Shown: positions 1 through 5,380, counted from the first letter of the stretch. The stretch: DNA of 5,380 bases from CAMLKC01 sp035493555 (GCA_035493555.1 DATJIC010000048.1:1-5380); one strand, 5' to 3'. Translations and numbers: made by a program. Notes: generated by a model from the letters alone, not told the origin.

Positions 1-2
1 GT

Positions 3-104
3 GTCGAGAACAAAACCGTAACGGTAAAAGACCTAAAAAGCAGCCCTACCCTTTACCTTGCCGGTGATGTATTCTGCGGCGGTGTTGAAGTAAAGCACCA
101 GTAA
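3..104 (+). CDS. C-terminal tail of an unidentified protein (5' end outside window)
   Basis: An open frame enters from the left edge and runs 33 codons to a TAA at 102-104. The visible tail ends in LYLAGDVFCGGVEVKHQ. It alternates polar and hydrophobic residues like a beta-strand region, but I recognise no family. The frame alone is too short to prove coding. Support comes from context: the other two plus frames close early, and a strong symmetric hairpin begins 14 bases after the stop, where a converging gene would need a terminator. It could also be a chance open frame. No function is proposed. Confidence 0.45.
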   Translation, partial: VENKTVTVKDLKSSPTLYLAGDVFCGGVEVKHQ

Positions 105-117
105 AAAAGCTTGCCCA

Positions 118-156
118 ATATAATAACCGCCCCGTTAGCCGGGGCGGTTATTATAT
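118..156. terminator. Bidirectional intrinsic terminator between convergent genes
   Basis: Bases 118-134 and 140-156 are perfect reverse complements, giving a 17-bp stem closed by the 5-base loop TTAGC. The top of the stem is GC-rich (CCGCCCCG/CGGGGCGG) and the base is A/T-rich (ATATAATAA/TTATTATAT), so both strands present a GC stem followed by a T-rich run. It lies 13 bases past the stop of the plus-strand tail and 6 bases past the end of ileS. The placement and symmetry fit a shared terminator for two convergent transcripts. The weak point is that much of the T-run on each side lies within the stem rather than after it. Confidence 0.85.
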
Positions 157-162
157 ATCTTG

Positions 163-3039
163 CTATACCTTTTGAAGACTTACCTTTAGCGGCATTCCCT
201 CTACCTTCAGATCAGCCGAATAATCATATTCCGCTTGGGTCAACGTTTCGGCAAGCGTCTCAGCCGCAATTGTTTTCTCGTACTCGACGATTGCCTTTTT
301 GAGGTCGTCATCATTAGCGATCAGACTCAGCTTTATCCGGTCGTCAACGTTAAGTCCAGCCTGCTTCCGAGCGTTCTGTACGTGACGGACCACCTCACGC
401 ATGAGACCTTCGCGCTTCAGCTCTGGCGTCACCTCAAGATCAAGCAACAGCTCCTTCCCCTTTTTCACGCTTTTGACGTTCAGTTCCTCGGTAAGGATAT
501 CCTCGAAGTTCACAAACTGACCAAGGGTTGGAACGGTGACGTTCGCGAGCGGCTGGCGCACCTTAAGGCGCTCCTTGGCGCGAATGCTGAGCCCCTGGTT
601 AACATAGTCACGTACCGTCTCCATCTCGCCCACTACCAGCTCGTTTACATGACCTGCCACAGGCCAATCCAGCAAATGAACGCTCTCGCCACCGGTCAGC
701 TTTTTATACAGCTCCTCGGCAAGAAACGGCGTAAACGGTGCCATTATCTGCGATAGCTGAACAAGGACATAATGAAGCGTACGGTAGGCGTTATTCTTAT
801 CCGTATCGTCGCCCGACTTCCAGAAACGGCGGCGGCTGCGGCGGACATACCAGTTAGAGGCGTCCTCGATAAACGGCAGGATCGGCTTGACTGCGTTTGG
901 CACATCATAGCCGTCCATGTGCTCTTCGACCTCACGGTTGAGCTGGTGAACGCGACTGACAATCCATTGGTCAAGCGGGTTCTCAAGGTTCTCGCTTGGA
1001 TCACTTAGGTCACCCTTAAACTCCCAGCCGTCTACCTCGGCGTACATCGTAAAGAAATCGTACATGTTCCAGACCATGCTGAGCTTGCGAGCGACGTCAC
1101 CCACCTCTTTATCCTGCAGAGCAAAATCCTCGCCGTTTAAAAGCGGGCTTTGCAGCAGTAAGAACCGCAGCGAGTCAGCCGAGAATTTATCCATCAGCTC
1201 GTTCGGGTCGGTGTAGTTGCCGTAACTCTTGCTCATCTTGCGGCCATCATTACCAGCTACGTTTCCCGTCACGATAACGTTTTTAAAGCTGTTTTCGCCG
1301 AACAGCGCAATGCTCATAGCGTGCATGTAGTAAAACCACGCGCGCACCTGGCCAATGTACTCCACAATAAAATCACCGGGGAAATTAGCCTCGAATTTCT
1401 CGACGTTCTCGAACGGGTAGTGGAACTGAGCGAATGGCATACTGCCGGCCTCGAACCAGCTGTCCATAACTTTGTCGATACGTGTATATGTCTCGCCGTC
1501 GATCTCGAACGTGACATCATCGATCCACGGACGGTGGTAATCTTCCAGCTCGACGCCGGAAAGCTCTTTGAGCTCGGCATAACTGCCGATTACTTTTGTT
1601 TTACCACTTGGCGACTTCCAGACGGGCATGGCAGTCGCCCAAAATCGGTCGCGACTAATGTTCCAGTCTGGTGCCTGGAGGACTGTTTTTTCAAACCGGC
1701 CGTGCTTAACATGCGGCGGGAACCAGTTAATTGGAGTGTTCTTCTCGAGCATCTTTTCGCGCTGGCCATCGATATCCATAAACCAGCTAGGATGAGCGCG
1801 GTACATAAGGCGCGTACCACAGCGGTGACAGTGCGGGTAGCTGTGCTGGATATAGGCAATTTTCAAAACAACGCCCCGAGACTTTAATTCTTTGGCAATC
1901 GGCTTGTTCACTTCCCATACATTCTGCCCCTTCCAATCACCTTCAGTGTAAAAGCCGTTCTGATCAATAACATGAACAACGGGGATCTTTTCTTTTTTAG
2001 CGAGCTCAAAATCCTCTTCACCATAAGCGGGCGCCAGGTGCACGATACCCGTTCCATCCTCGCTACTTACATAATCGGCGTGCCAGACCTTATGGGCGTT
2101 TTTACCACGGTCAACACCAAGAAGCGGTTCGTACTCTAGACCTACTAGATCTTTTCCGGCAATCTTGTTATCCAGCACCGTAATGAAGGCCGGCTCGGGG
2201 GTGTCGCCCACCGTAAATACCCGAGAGCTTACTCCAAGTGTTGCGTCGATGATAAAGTTCTCGCCCTCGTACTCGACAAGCTGGTACGTATGCTTTTTGT
2301 TTACCGCAAGCGCGGTGTTAGCAGGCAGCGTCCAAGGAGTGGTTGTCCATGCAAGCATGTATGTCGGCTTTCCGTCGTCTGTTAACGGTTTTTTTAGTTT
2401 AAATTTTACATACACGCTAGGATCGGTTACGTCCTGGTAGGCGCCAGCATCCATGGTCACTTCGGCTTTAGAGAGCGGCGTACCATCCAGCGTACAGTAC
2501 ATAAGGACCTTCTCGCCTTCGTAAATTTTCTCTTTTTCGTACAGCGTCTTAAATGCCCACCAAATCGACTCCATGTAGTTTTTGTCCATGGTCTTGTAGG
2601 CACCCTTAAACTCAACCCAGCGGCCAATACGATCGATAACCTCTTCCCACGCGCTGCTCGTCTCTAGCATATTCGCGCGAGTTGCTTTAATGTACTTTTC
2701 GAGGCCATAATCAAGCACTTCCTGGCGGGAATGAATGCCAAGCTTCTTTTCGGTATAGCGTTCGGCGGGCAAGCCATGTGCATCCCAGCCCCATACGCGC
2801 TCGACGCGCTTGCCTTTCATGGTTTGGTACCGTGGGACGACATCTTTTACGATCGAACTAAGCAGCGTTCCATGGTGTGGCACGCCAGAAATAAACGGAG
2901 GGCCATCGTAAAAAACATACGAATTGTCGACCGGACGCATCTCGACCGATTTTTCAAACGTCTTGTTCTTTTTCCACTCGACAACGAGATCTTTTTCGTA
3001 CTCTAGCGCGCGGCGGCGGGTGTTTCCTTTGAATTTCAT
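163..3039 (-). CDS. ileS: Isoleucyl-tRNA synthetase, type 2 (IleS2-like)
   Basis: This cytoplasmic class I enzyme activates isoleucine with ATP and charges tRNA-Ile. The protein has 958 residues, normal for the family. The nucleotide-binding signature GVPHHGT is at residues 52-58, GWDAHGLPAE follows at 84-93, and the KMSKS loop is intact at 601-605. The CP1 editing domain, which removes mischarged valine, shows WTTTPWTLPANTALAV at 231-246 and GTGIVHLAPAYGEEDF at 329-344. WNISRDRFW (459-467) and QVRAWFYYMH (564-573) are family landmarks. A C-H-R-C pair at 404-407 may bind metal. From about 690 the helical tRNA-binding region begins, and the C-terminal part with LTPELKREGL-like spacing fits the eukaryote-like type 2 group. 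The fourth residue of the HxGH motif is Thr, not His. The ATG overlaps the Nudix stop as ATGA, with a strong AAGGAG eight bases upstream. It is the last gene of a three-gene operon behind a T-box leader. IleS2 enzymes are generally less sensitive to mupirocin, but resistance here is only an inference. Confidence 0.97.
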   Translation of the reverse strand: MKFKGNTRRRALEYEKDLVVEWKKNKTFEKSVEMRPVDNSYVFYDGPPFISGVPHHGTLLSSIVKDVVPRYQTMKGKRVERVWGWDAHGLPAERYTEKKLGIHSRQEVLDYGLEKYIKATRANMLETSSAWEEVIDRIGRWVEFKGAYKTMDKNYMESIWWAFKTLYEKEKIYEGEKVLMYCTLDGTPLSKAEVTMDAGAYQDVTDPSVYVKFKLKKPLTDDGKPTYMLAWTTTPWTLPANTALAVNKKHTYQLVEYEGENFIIDATLGVSSRVFTVGDTPEPAFITVLDNKIAGKDLVGLEYEPLLGVDRGKNAHKVWHADYVSSEDGTGIVHLAPAYGEEDFELAKKEKIPVVHVIDQNGFYTEGDWKGQNVWEVNKPIAKELKSRGVVLKIAYIQHSYPHCHRCGTRLMYRAHPSWFMDIDGQREKMLEKNTPINWFPPHVKHGRFEKTVLQAPDWNISRDRFWATAMPVWKSPSGKTKVIGSYAELKELSGVELEDYHRPWIDDVTFEIDGETYTRIDKVMDSWFEAGSMPFAQFHYPFENVEKFEANFPGDFIVEYIGQVRAWFYYMHAMSIALFGENSFKNVIVTGNVAGNDGRKMSKSYGNYTDPNELMDKFSADSLRFLLLQSPLLNGEDFALQDKEVGDVARKLSMVWNMYDFFTMYAEVDGWEFKGDLSDPSENLENPLDQWIVSRVHQLNREVEEHMDGYDVPNAVKPILPFIEDASNWYVRRSRRRFWKSGDDTDKNNAYRTLHYVLVQLSQIMAPFTPFLAEELYKKLTGGESVHLLDWPVAGHVNELVVGEMETVRDYVNQGLSIRAKERLKVRQPLANVTVPTLGQFVNFEDILTEELNVKSVKKGKELLLDLEVTPELKREGLMREVVRHVQNARKQAGLNVDDRIKLSLIANDDDLKKAIVEYEKTIAAETLAETLTQAEYDYSADLKVEGMPLKVSLQKV

Positions 3040-3608
3040 TTCGTACTCTCCTTCTGCTTAGCAATCCACTGTAATAAAATAAGCGCAATTCGGTCCTCTT
3101 GCATGTCACCTCTCATGATCATCGCCTCCACCTCTTCGTATCCAAACCAGCTGACGGCTTCAATCATTTCACCTTCTTCAAGTTGCTGTCCGCCCTCCGA
3201 AAGGCTCCATTTGCCCACCTCAAAAACATACAGGTCCCATTCTACCGTTGCTCCCAGCGTTGATTTTCGGAACAGGGTAAGCTCTTTGGTGTCGATGCCC
3301 GCCTCCTCAACTGCCTCTTCGCGGGCTTTCTTAGTGGCTGCTTCAAGAATAGCGGCACCCGATTGGCGGTGGGTGTCGTACTCACCCAGCGAATCGAATA
3401 CTTTTCCGCCCGGCAGCCGGTAATCCCACCCTCCCAACTCCTTCCGGAATTCTTTGGTTAGCAGTATTGTCCCCTTTGGCCGATCGACAATAATGAGCCG
3501 TACACCGGGAGCGCGCCGGGCTTTTTCAAAGACACGACCGTCGGGCTGGGTCTCGTGAACAAGCTCGAATAGCTTTCCGCTTGCAACGATCTCTTCTGAT
3601 AAGCTCAT
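3036..3608 (-). CDS. Nudix hydrolase, ADP-sugar pyrophosphatase-like
   Basis: A 190-residue cytoplasmic protein of the Nudix superfamily, which hydrolyses nucleoside diphosphates linked to another group, such as ADP-ribose or nucleotide sugars. RLPGGK at 64-69 starts the Nudix region. The catalytic helix is E89, seven residues, then EEAVEEAGI at 97-105, where E98, E101 and E102 are the likely magnesium ligands. Two deviations stand out. About 19 residues separate GGK from E89, far more than the usual five, and E97 sits where the motif normally has Arg, with Arg one position earlier (R96). The EFRKELGGWDYRLPGG segment resembles ADP-ribose pyrophosphatases, but the substrate cannot be read from the sequence. 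The start ATG overlaps the acetyltransferase stop as ATGA, with AGAGGA seven bases upstream. The stop in turn overlaps the ileS start. Co-expression with ileS is strongly implied; a link to tRNA charging or to clearing adenylate-type by-products is speculation. Confidence 0.9.
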   Translation of the reverse strand: MSLSEEIVASGKLFELVHETQPDGRVFEKARRAPGVRLIIVDRPKGTILLTKEFRKELGGWDYRLPGGKVFDSLGEYDTHRQSGAAILEAATKKAREEAVEEAGIDTKELTLFRKSTLGATVEWDLYVFEVGKWSLSEGGQQLEEGEMIEAVSWFGYEEVEAMIMRGDMQEDRIALILLQWIAKQKESTK

Positions 3609-4129
3609 ACTTTTGTCCTCTCTTTTTTCATGGTAATAACTGGGATAACCTCGGCGAACTTAGCTTCGGTTCCCGGCACTTCCTCAAACCCATATTTGCG
3701 GTAAAAGGCCTTTGCCCGTTCGTTGTAAGTAACCACCTGCAGGTCGATCGCCCGGTCGCGGTCACTCCACTTCATCGCCTCATCCATCAGGATCTGCGCC
3801 AGCCCCGTTCCGTAGTATTCTTTGGCGACATACAGCGCTTCGAGATGCTGCTTCTCTTTGGTTTTGGAAACATGCACGACACCGACTATCTTGCCGCCAT
3901 CCGTGGCAACTTTATGAAGATGATCGGGGTGACCATAAATATCTTTCACATGCTCCTTGGACTCCTCTATCCCCTCCGGAGTAATCCATCTTGCCGTCCG
4001 CTCCTCCACCCAGCGCCGTGAAACCCCTTGAGCCTCATTAGGATACGTATCGCGCCAAGACCGGCCATGCATCGTCCGAAGCGGCAGGAGGTCTTTTACT
4101 GTCGTGTCGCGGATGATAATGTCTTGCAT
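3605..4129 (-). CDS. GNAT-family N-acetyltransferase
   Basis: A 174-residue cytoplasmic protein with the GNAT fold, which transfers an acyl group from acetyl-CoA to an amine. Motif A is LEALYVAKEYYGTGLAQILMDEAM (97-120 region), whose G108-T109-G110-L111-A112 turn binds the CoA pyrophosphate. Motif B is NERAKAFYRKYGFEEV at 136-151, where the tyrosine-rich YRKYGF is typical. The N-terminal part (MQDIIIRDTTVKDLLPLRTMHGRSWRDTYP) matches the usual first strand and acceptor-side helix. The acceptor is unknown: protein N-termini, small amines and antibiotics are all possible within the family. The ATG is supported by AAAGGGA at 4138-4144, eight bases upstream. It is the first gene after the T-box leader, and its TGA overlaps the Nudix ATG. 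Being first in a tRNA-controlled operon suggests a role during isoleucine-tRNA shortage, which is an inference. Confidence 0.92.
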   Translation of the reverse strand: MQDIIIRDTTVKDLLPLRTMHGRSWRDTYPNEAQGVSRRWVEERTARWITPEGIEESKEHVKDIYGHPDHLHKVATDGGKIVGVVHVSKTKEKQHLEALYVAKEYYGTGLAQILMDEAMKWSDRDRAIDLQVVTYNERAKAFYRKYGFEEVPGTEAKFAEVIPVITMKKERTKV

Positions 4130-4146
4130 GGCGGAGTTCCCTTTCT

Positions 4147-4222
4147 AAAAAATAAAAACCTCTTAACTTAGACGCTGGAATCCGTAATGACGGACGGTAC
4201 CATCCAGCTTCTAAAAAGAGGT
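4147..4222 (-). terminator. Intrinsic terminator (attenuator) of the T-box leader
   Basis: On the minus strand ACCTCTT (4216-4222) pairs with AAGAGGT (4158-4164), and the second arm runs straight into TTTTATTTTTT. A further four pairs, TTAG (4211-4214) with CTAA (4168-4171), extend it after a small internal loop. The 5' arm is also part of the upstream hairpin at 4211-4230, so the two structures exclude each other. The antiterminator helices lie inside the loop of this terminator and could persist as its upper part. It ends only three bases before the Shine-Dalgarno of the acetyltransferase gene, so it would control the whole operon. Confidence 0.8.
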
Positions 4223-4350
4223 CTTTTTAGCACTTCGTTGTTCACTATAACGTCGTGTTCACGCCGGGTTCTACTTAGCTTTACGCCGTTCTTCCCAGAA
4301 CATTCGCGGGTGATTGCCGCTATCCCTCATATTCTAAGGGGTGTCTCTGA
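4147..4350 (-). promoter_or_regulatory. T-box riboswitch leader of the GNAT-Nudix-ileS operon
   Basis: T-box leaders sense uncharged tRNA by pairing the specifier with the anticodon and the bulge with the tRNA 3' end. On the minus strand the antiterminator is complete: helix A1 GCTGGA (4203-4208) with TCCAGC (4174-4179), the 7-base bulge TGGTACC (4196-4202), helix A2 GTCCG (4191-4195) with CGGAT (4180-4184), and loop TCATTA. The bulge matches the family consensus UGGNACC exactly, and its variable U fits a tRNA with discriminator A. Two bases upstream is a stem III-like hairpin (4211-4230, nine base pairs). Directly before it a second hairpin spans 4231-4257 (CAC/GTG, GA/AA internal loop, CGTT/AACG). 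Further 5' are GTTCT-GGGA-AGAAC (4288-4301), GCGG-CAATCAC-CCGC (4306-4320) and CCCTT/GAGGG (4324-4340). An AUC in the loop of the second is a candidate isoleucine specifier. The 5' boundary is set only by the predicted promoter. A long classical stem I is not evident to me. The antiterminator call is strong; the specifier call is weak. Confidence 0.88.
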
Positions 4351-4355
4351 TGTGT

Positions 4356-4384
4356 ATTTTACTCCGTTTCCTAGTTTTGTTCAA
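4356..4384 (-). promoter_or_regulatory. Predicted sigma70-type promoter for the T-box leader
   Basis: On the minus strand TTGAAC (4379-4384, four of six matches to TTGACA) is followed after exactly 17 bases by TAAAAT (4356-4361, five of six matches to TATAAT). Initiation would fall at about 4348-4351. The -35 box overlaps the last codons of the acidic-protein gene, whose stop is at 4371-4373, so the promoter is tucked against the end of the previous gene. The position is where a leader transcript should begin, which supports the call, but the boxes alone would not be convincing. Confidence 0.6.
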
Positions 4385-4658
4385 CTCCGATATCAAGTGG
4401 AATGCCGAGCCGTTCTAAAAACTCTTCGTGATCCACGCCATTCTGGGCAGCGAGCGATGTCAGCCACTCAATAAACTCACTGTCGTCGTCCGAATAGATC
4501 TCTCTCGATACCCATGCCAGGTCTTCCTCGGTTACTTCAATCCCAAACTCGTCAGCAACCTCTTTGCTTAGTAGCCTTTCGAGAATCACACCCCTATTGA
4601 GCGGCGACTGCTCGTGCGTCGATTCTGAATTAAAGTTGCCGGCTTCGGGGCTTTTCAT
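4371..4658 (-). CDS. Small acidic protein of unknown function
   Basis: A 95-residue protein that I do not recognise. It has about 23 Asp/Glu against 6 Lys/Arg, so it should be strongly negative. The first 20 residues are rich in Ser, Asn, Glu and Pro and look disordered. From about residue 24 the pattern suggests helices (ILERLLSKEVADEFGI, EEDLAWVSREI, SEFIEWLTSLAAQNG, EEFLERLGI). There is no signal peptide, membrane segment, cysteine or known motif. The ATG lies three bases after the DoxX stop, with only a weak GAAG before it, so it is probably translated by coupling to doxX. Another ATG overlapping the DoxX TAA is in a different frame that closes quickly. The reading is supported by its tight position between doxX and the T-box promoter. 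A small regulatory or adaptor protein is possible but unsupported. Confidence 0.7.
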   Translation of the reverse strand: MKSPEAGNFNSESTHEQSPLNRGVILERLLSKEVADEFGIEVTEEDLAWVSREIYSDDDSEFIEWLTSLAAQNGVDHEEFLERLGIPLDIGVEQN

Positions 4659-4661
4659 ACA

Positions 4662-5171
4662 TTACTTCAGCCAGGAGTTCGCCTTAACAGCGGGCATTCC
4701 CTGCCACCAAGCAGCCAGGCTCCATTTTTGCTGGTTAAGCCCAAACCCTATGGCCATAAGCACGACAATATAAACGATATGTTCATCAATAAGCGGATTG
4801 GTCTTGATAGGTAAGCTTGCCATCCACATCATCAAAAGTAAGACACATCCGGCAACGACACTCAACCGGACCGCAACACCCAAAAGCAACCCAAGTCCGA
4901 TTCCAAGCAGCCCCAACATGAACAACCAGTCAGCCCAGCCTTGTCCGGCAATCGAATGGAACATATCGGCAAACGGGCCAGCGACACCCTTTAAAAACCC
5001 TGTCGTTGGTGACCCGCCATTTACCCATGCCTTAGCAGCCTTAGTAGCAAATCCTAGGCCGAACAACTTATCAAAATACGCCCACAAAAATACAATACCA
5101 AGTAAGATTCTTGCCGCCGCAAGCGCATACCATGTCGTATCGCTCACTGTCCCCTTTGATTGTTTTACCAT
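4662..5171 (-). CDS. DoxX-family integral membrane protein
   Basis: A 169-residue protein with four hydrophobic segments at about 14-37, 80-102, 103-121 and 131-146, the DoxX layout. Landmarks of this subgroup are RILLGIVFLWAYFDKLFGLGF (21-41 region), NGGSPTTGFL at 51-60, WLFMLGLLGIGLGLLLG at 82-98 and NPLIDEHIVY at 125-134. DoxX was first named as a subunit of an archaeal thiosulfate:quinone oxidoreductase, and relatives in other bacteria take part in membrane redox or oxidative-stress complexes. For this protein the biochemical role is unknown, and no redox cofactor site is visible. The ATG has AGGGGGTG just upstream (5174-5181), one mismatch from the full anti-16S match but unusually close. 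Its gene is 23 bases after the upstream membrane-protein gene and 3 bases before the acidic-protein gene, so the three probably share a transcript. Confidence 0.88.
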   Translation of the reverse strand: MVKQSKGTVSDTTWYALAAARILLGIVFLWAYFDKLFGLGFATKAAKAWVNGGSPTTGFLKGVAGPFADMFHSIAGQGWADWLFMLGLLGIGLGLLLGVAVRLSVVAGCVLLLMMWMASLPIKTNPLIDEHIVYIVVLMAIGFGLNQQKWSLAAWWQGMPAVKANSWLK

Positions 5172-5195
5172 TGCACCCCCTTTTTTTGTAGTCCG

Positions 5196-5380
5196 CTAGC
5201 CGAATATACCGTCATGGTACTTGAACAAAATCAGAAAAACAAGACCGACAATTAAGGACGCGGCGAATAACCGGTCGTAGCCTTGTTTCATCCACTTTTT
5301 CAGGTACTTTGCGTGCTTTTCGGTAAGGTATAGATTATCTTCGCGGATGTTGTAATGGAGTAATGACATAAATACGAGCG
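5196..5380 (-). CDS. Small single-pass membrane protein, 5' end uncertain at window edge
   Basis: A minus-strand frame enters from the right edge and runs 60 codons to a TAG at 5196-5198. An in-frame ATG at 5367-5369 would give a 57-residue protein. Only 11 bases lie before it in the window and they show no Shine-Dalgarno, so a longer protein cannot be excluded. The N-terminal half is polar and basic (HAKYLKKWMKQGYDR). It is followed by one hydrophobic helix, LFAASLIVGLVFLILF, and a short tail ending HDGIFG. By the positive-inside rule the basic part should be cytoplasmic. I recognise no family. The DoxX Shine-Dalgarno lies right after its stop, suggesting one operon. Confidence 0.65.
   Translation of the reverse strand, partial: LVFMSLLHYNIREDNLYLTEKHAKYLKKWMKQGYDRLFAASLIVGLVFLILFKYHDGIFG

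Noticed and set aside
111..302. Plus-strand open frame of 63 codons at the end of ileS
   Set aside because: It starts inside the terminator hairpin and continues antisense to the ileS C-terminus.
1321..1887. Plus-strand open frame of 188 codons opposite ileS
   Set aside because: It lies wholly within the unmistakable ileS gene on the other strand and its protein shows no family features; it is a shadow of ileS codons.
3036..3607. Recoding of UGA to glycine as in some CPR lineages
   Set aside because: The acetyltransferase and Nudix genes end at TGA exactly where the next gene starts, so UGA is read as stop.
4130..4222. T-box acting on translation by hiding the Shine-Dalgarno
   Set aside because: I found no strand near the antiterminator complementary to AAAGGGA, while a U-tract terminator is plainly present, so transcriptional control is preferred.
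4231..4350. Possible tRNA or other stable RNA gene in the structured gap
   Set aside because: Neither strand shows a T-loop, acceptor stem or anticodon arm in cloverleaf register; the hairpins are better explained as the T-box leader.
4187..4474. Plus-strand open frame of 95 codons across the leader
   Set aside because: It crosses the T-box leader and half of the acidic-protein gene, has no Shine-Dalgarno and no recognisable protein pattern.
4798..5199. Plus-strand open frame of 133 codons opposite doxX
   Set aside because: The opposite strand encodes a clear four-helix DoxX protein; this frame gives a proline- and asparagine-rich low-complexity translation typical of an antisense shadow.
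1..5380. CRISPR array, insertion sequence, att site or replication origin
   Set aside because: No repeated units, transposase-like frame, terminal inverted repeats or DnaA-box cluster were seen in the window.

Overview
The window looks like bacterial chromosome with an intermediate GC content, and nearly every base is used. Most of it is a minus-strand gene cluster. Read in the direction of transcription (right to left) the order is: a small membrane protein cut by the window edge, a DoxX-family membrane protein, a small very acidic protein of unknown function, a regulatory leader, a GNAT acetyltransferase, a Nudix hydrolase, and isoleucyl-tRNA synthetase (ileS). A perfect 17-bp hairpin lies beyond the end of ileS, and a plus-strand gene tail converges on it at the left edge. 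TGA closes the acetyltransferase and Nudix genes, so UGA is not recoded here, which argues against Gracilibacteria and Absconditabacteria. The IleRS type, the tight packing and the ATGA gene overlaps give a feel of a Patescibacteria/CPR genome, perhaps Saccharibacteria. That placement is an inference with modest confidence, because no ribosomal RNA or clade marker is present.

The most informative part is the gap of about 240 bases between the acidic protein and the acetyltransferase (4130-4370). On the minus strand it holds a sigma70-like promoter, a structured leader and a T-box antiterminator. The antiterminator has a 6-bp helix, the 7-nt bulge UGGUACC, a 5-bp helix and a 6-nt loop. It is followed by an intrinsic terminator with a long U tract and then by the Shine-Dalgarno of the first gene. 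This is the layout of a tRNA-sensing T-box riboswitch. The variable bulge base is U, matching a tRNA with discriminator A, as expected of tRNA-Ile, and ileS lies downstream. Uncharged tRNA-Ile would therefore be expected to let RNA polymerase read into the three-gene GNAT-Nudix-ileS operon.

The three operon genes are joined by two ATGA overlaps (stop and start sharing four bases), so they are probably translationally coupled. The acetyltransferase and Nudix hydrolase would thus be induced together with IleRS by isoleucine-tRNA starvation. The upstream trio (small membrane protein, DoxX, acidic protein) is also tightly spaced and probably forms its own transcript, which must cross the T-box terminator to reach ileS.

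Two points deserve most attention. First, the T-box geometry is odd: the antiterminator is nested inside the terminator hairpin rather than sharing a strand with it, and the element that competes with the terminator is the hairpin just upstream. Second, the IleRS carries HHGT in place of the canonical HxGH signature, losing the fourth-position histidine while the rest of the enzyme looks intact.
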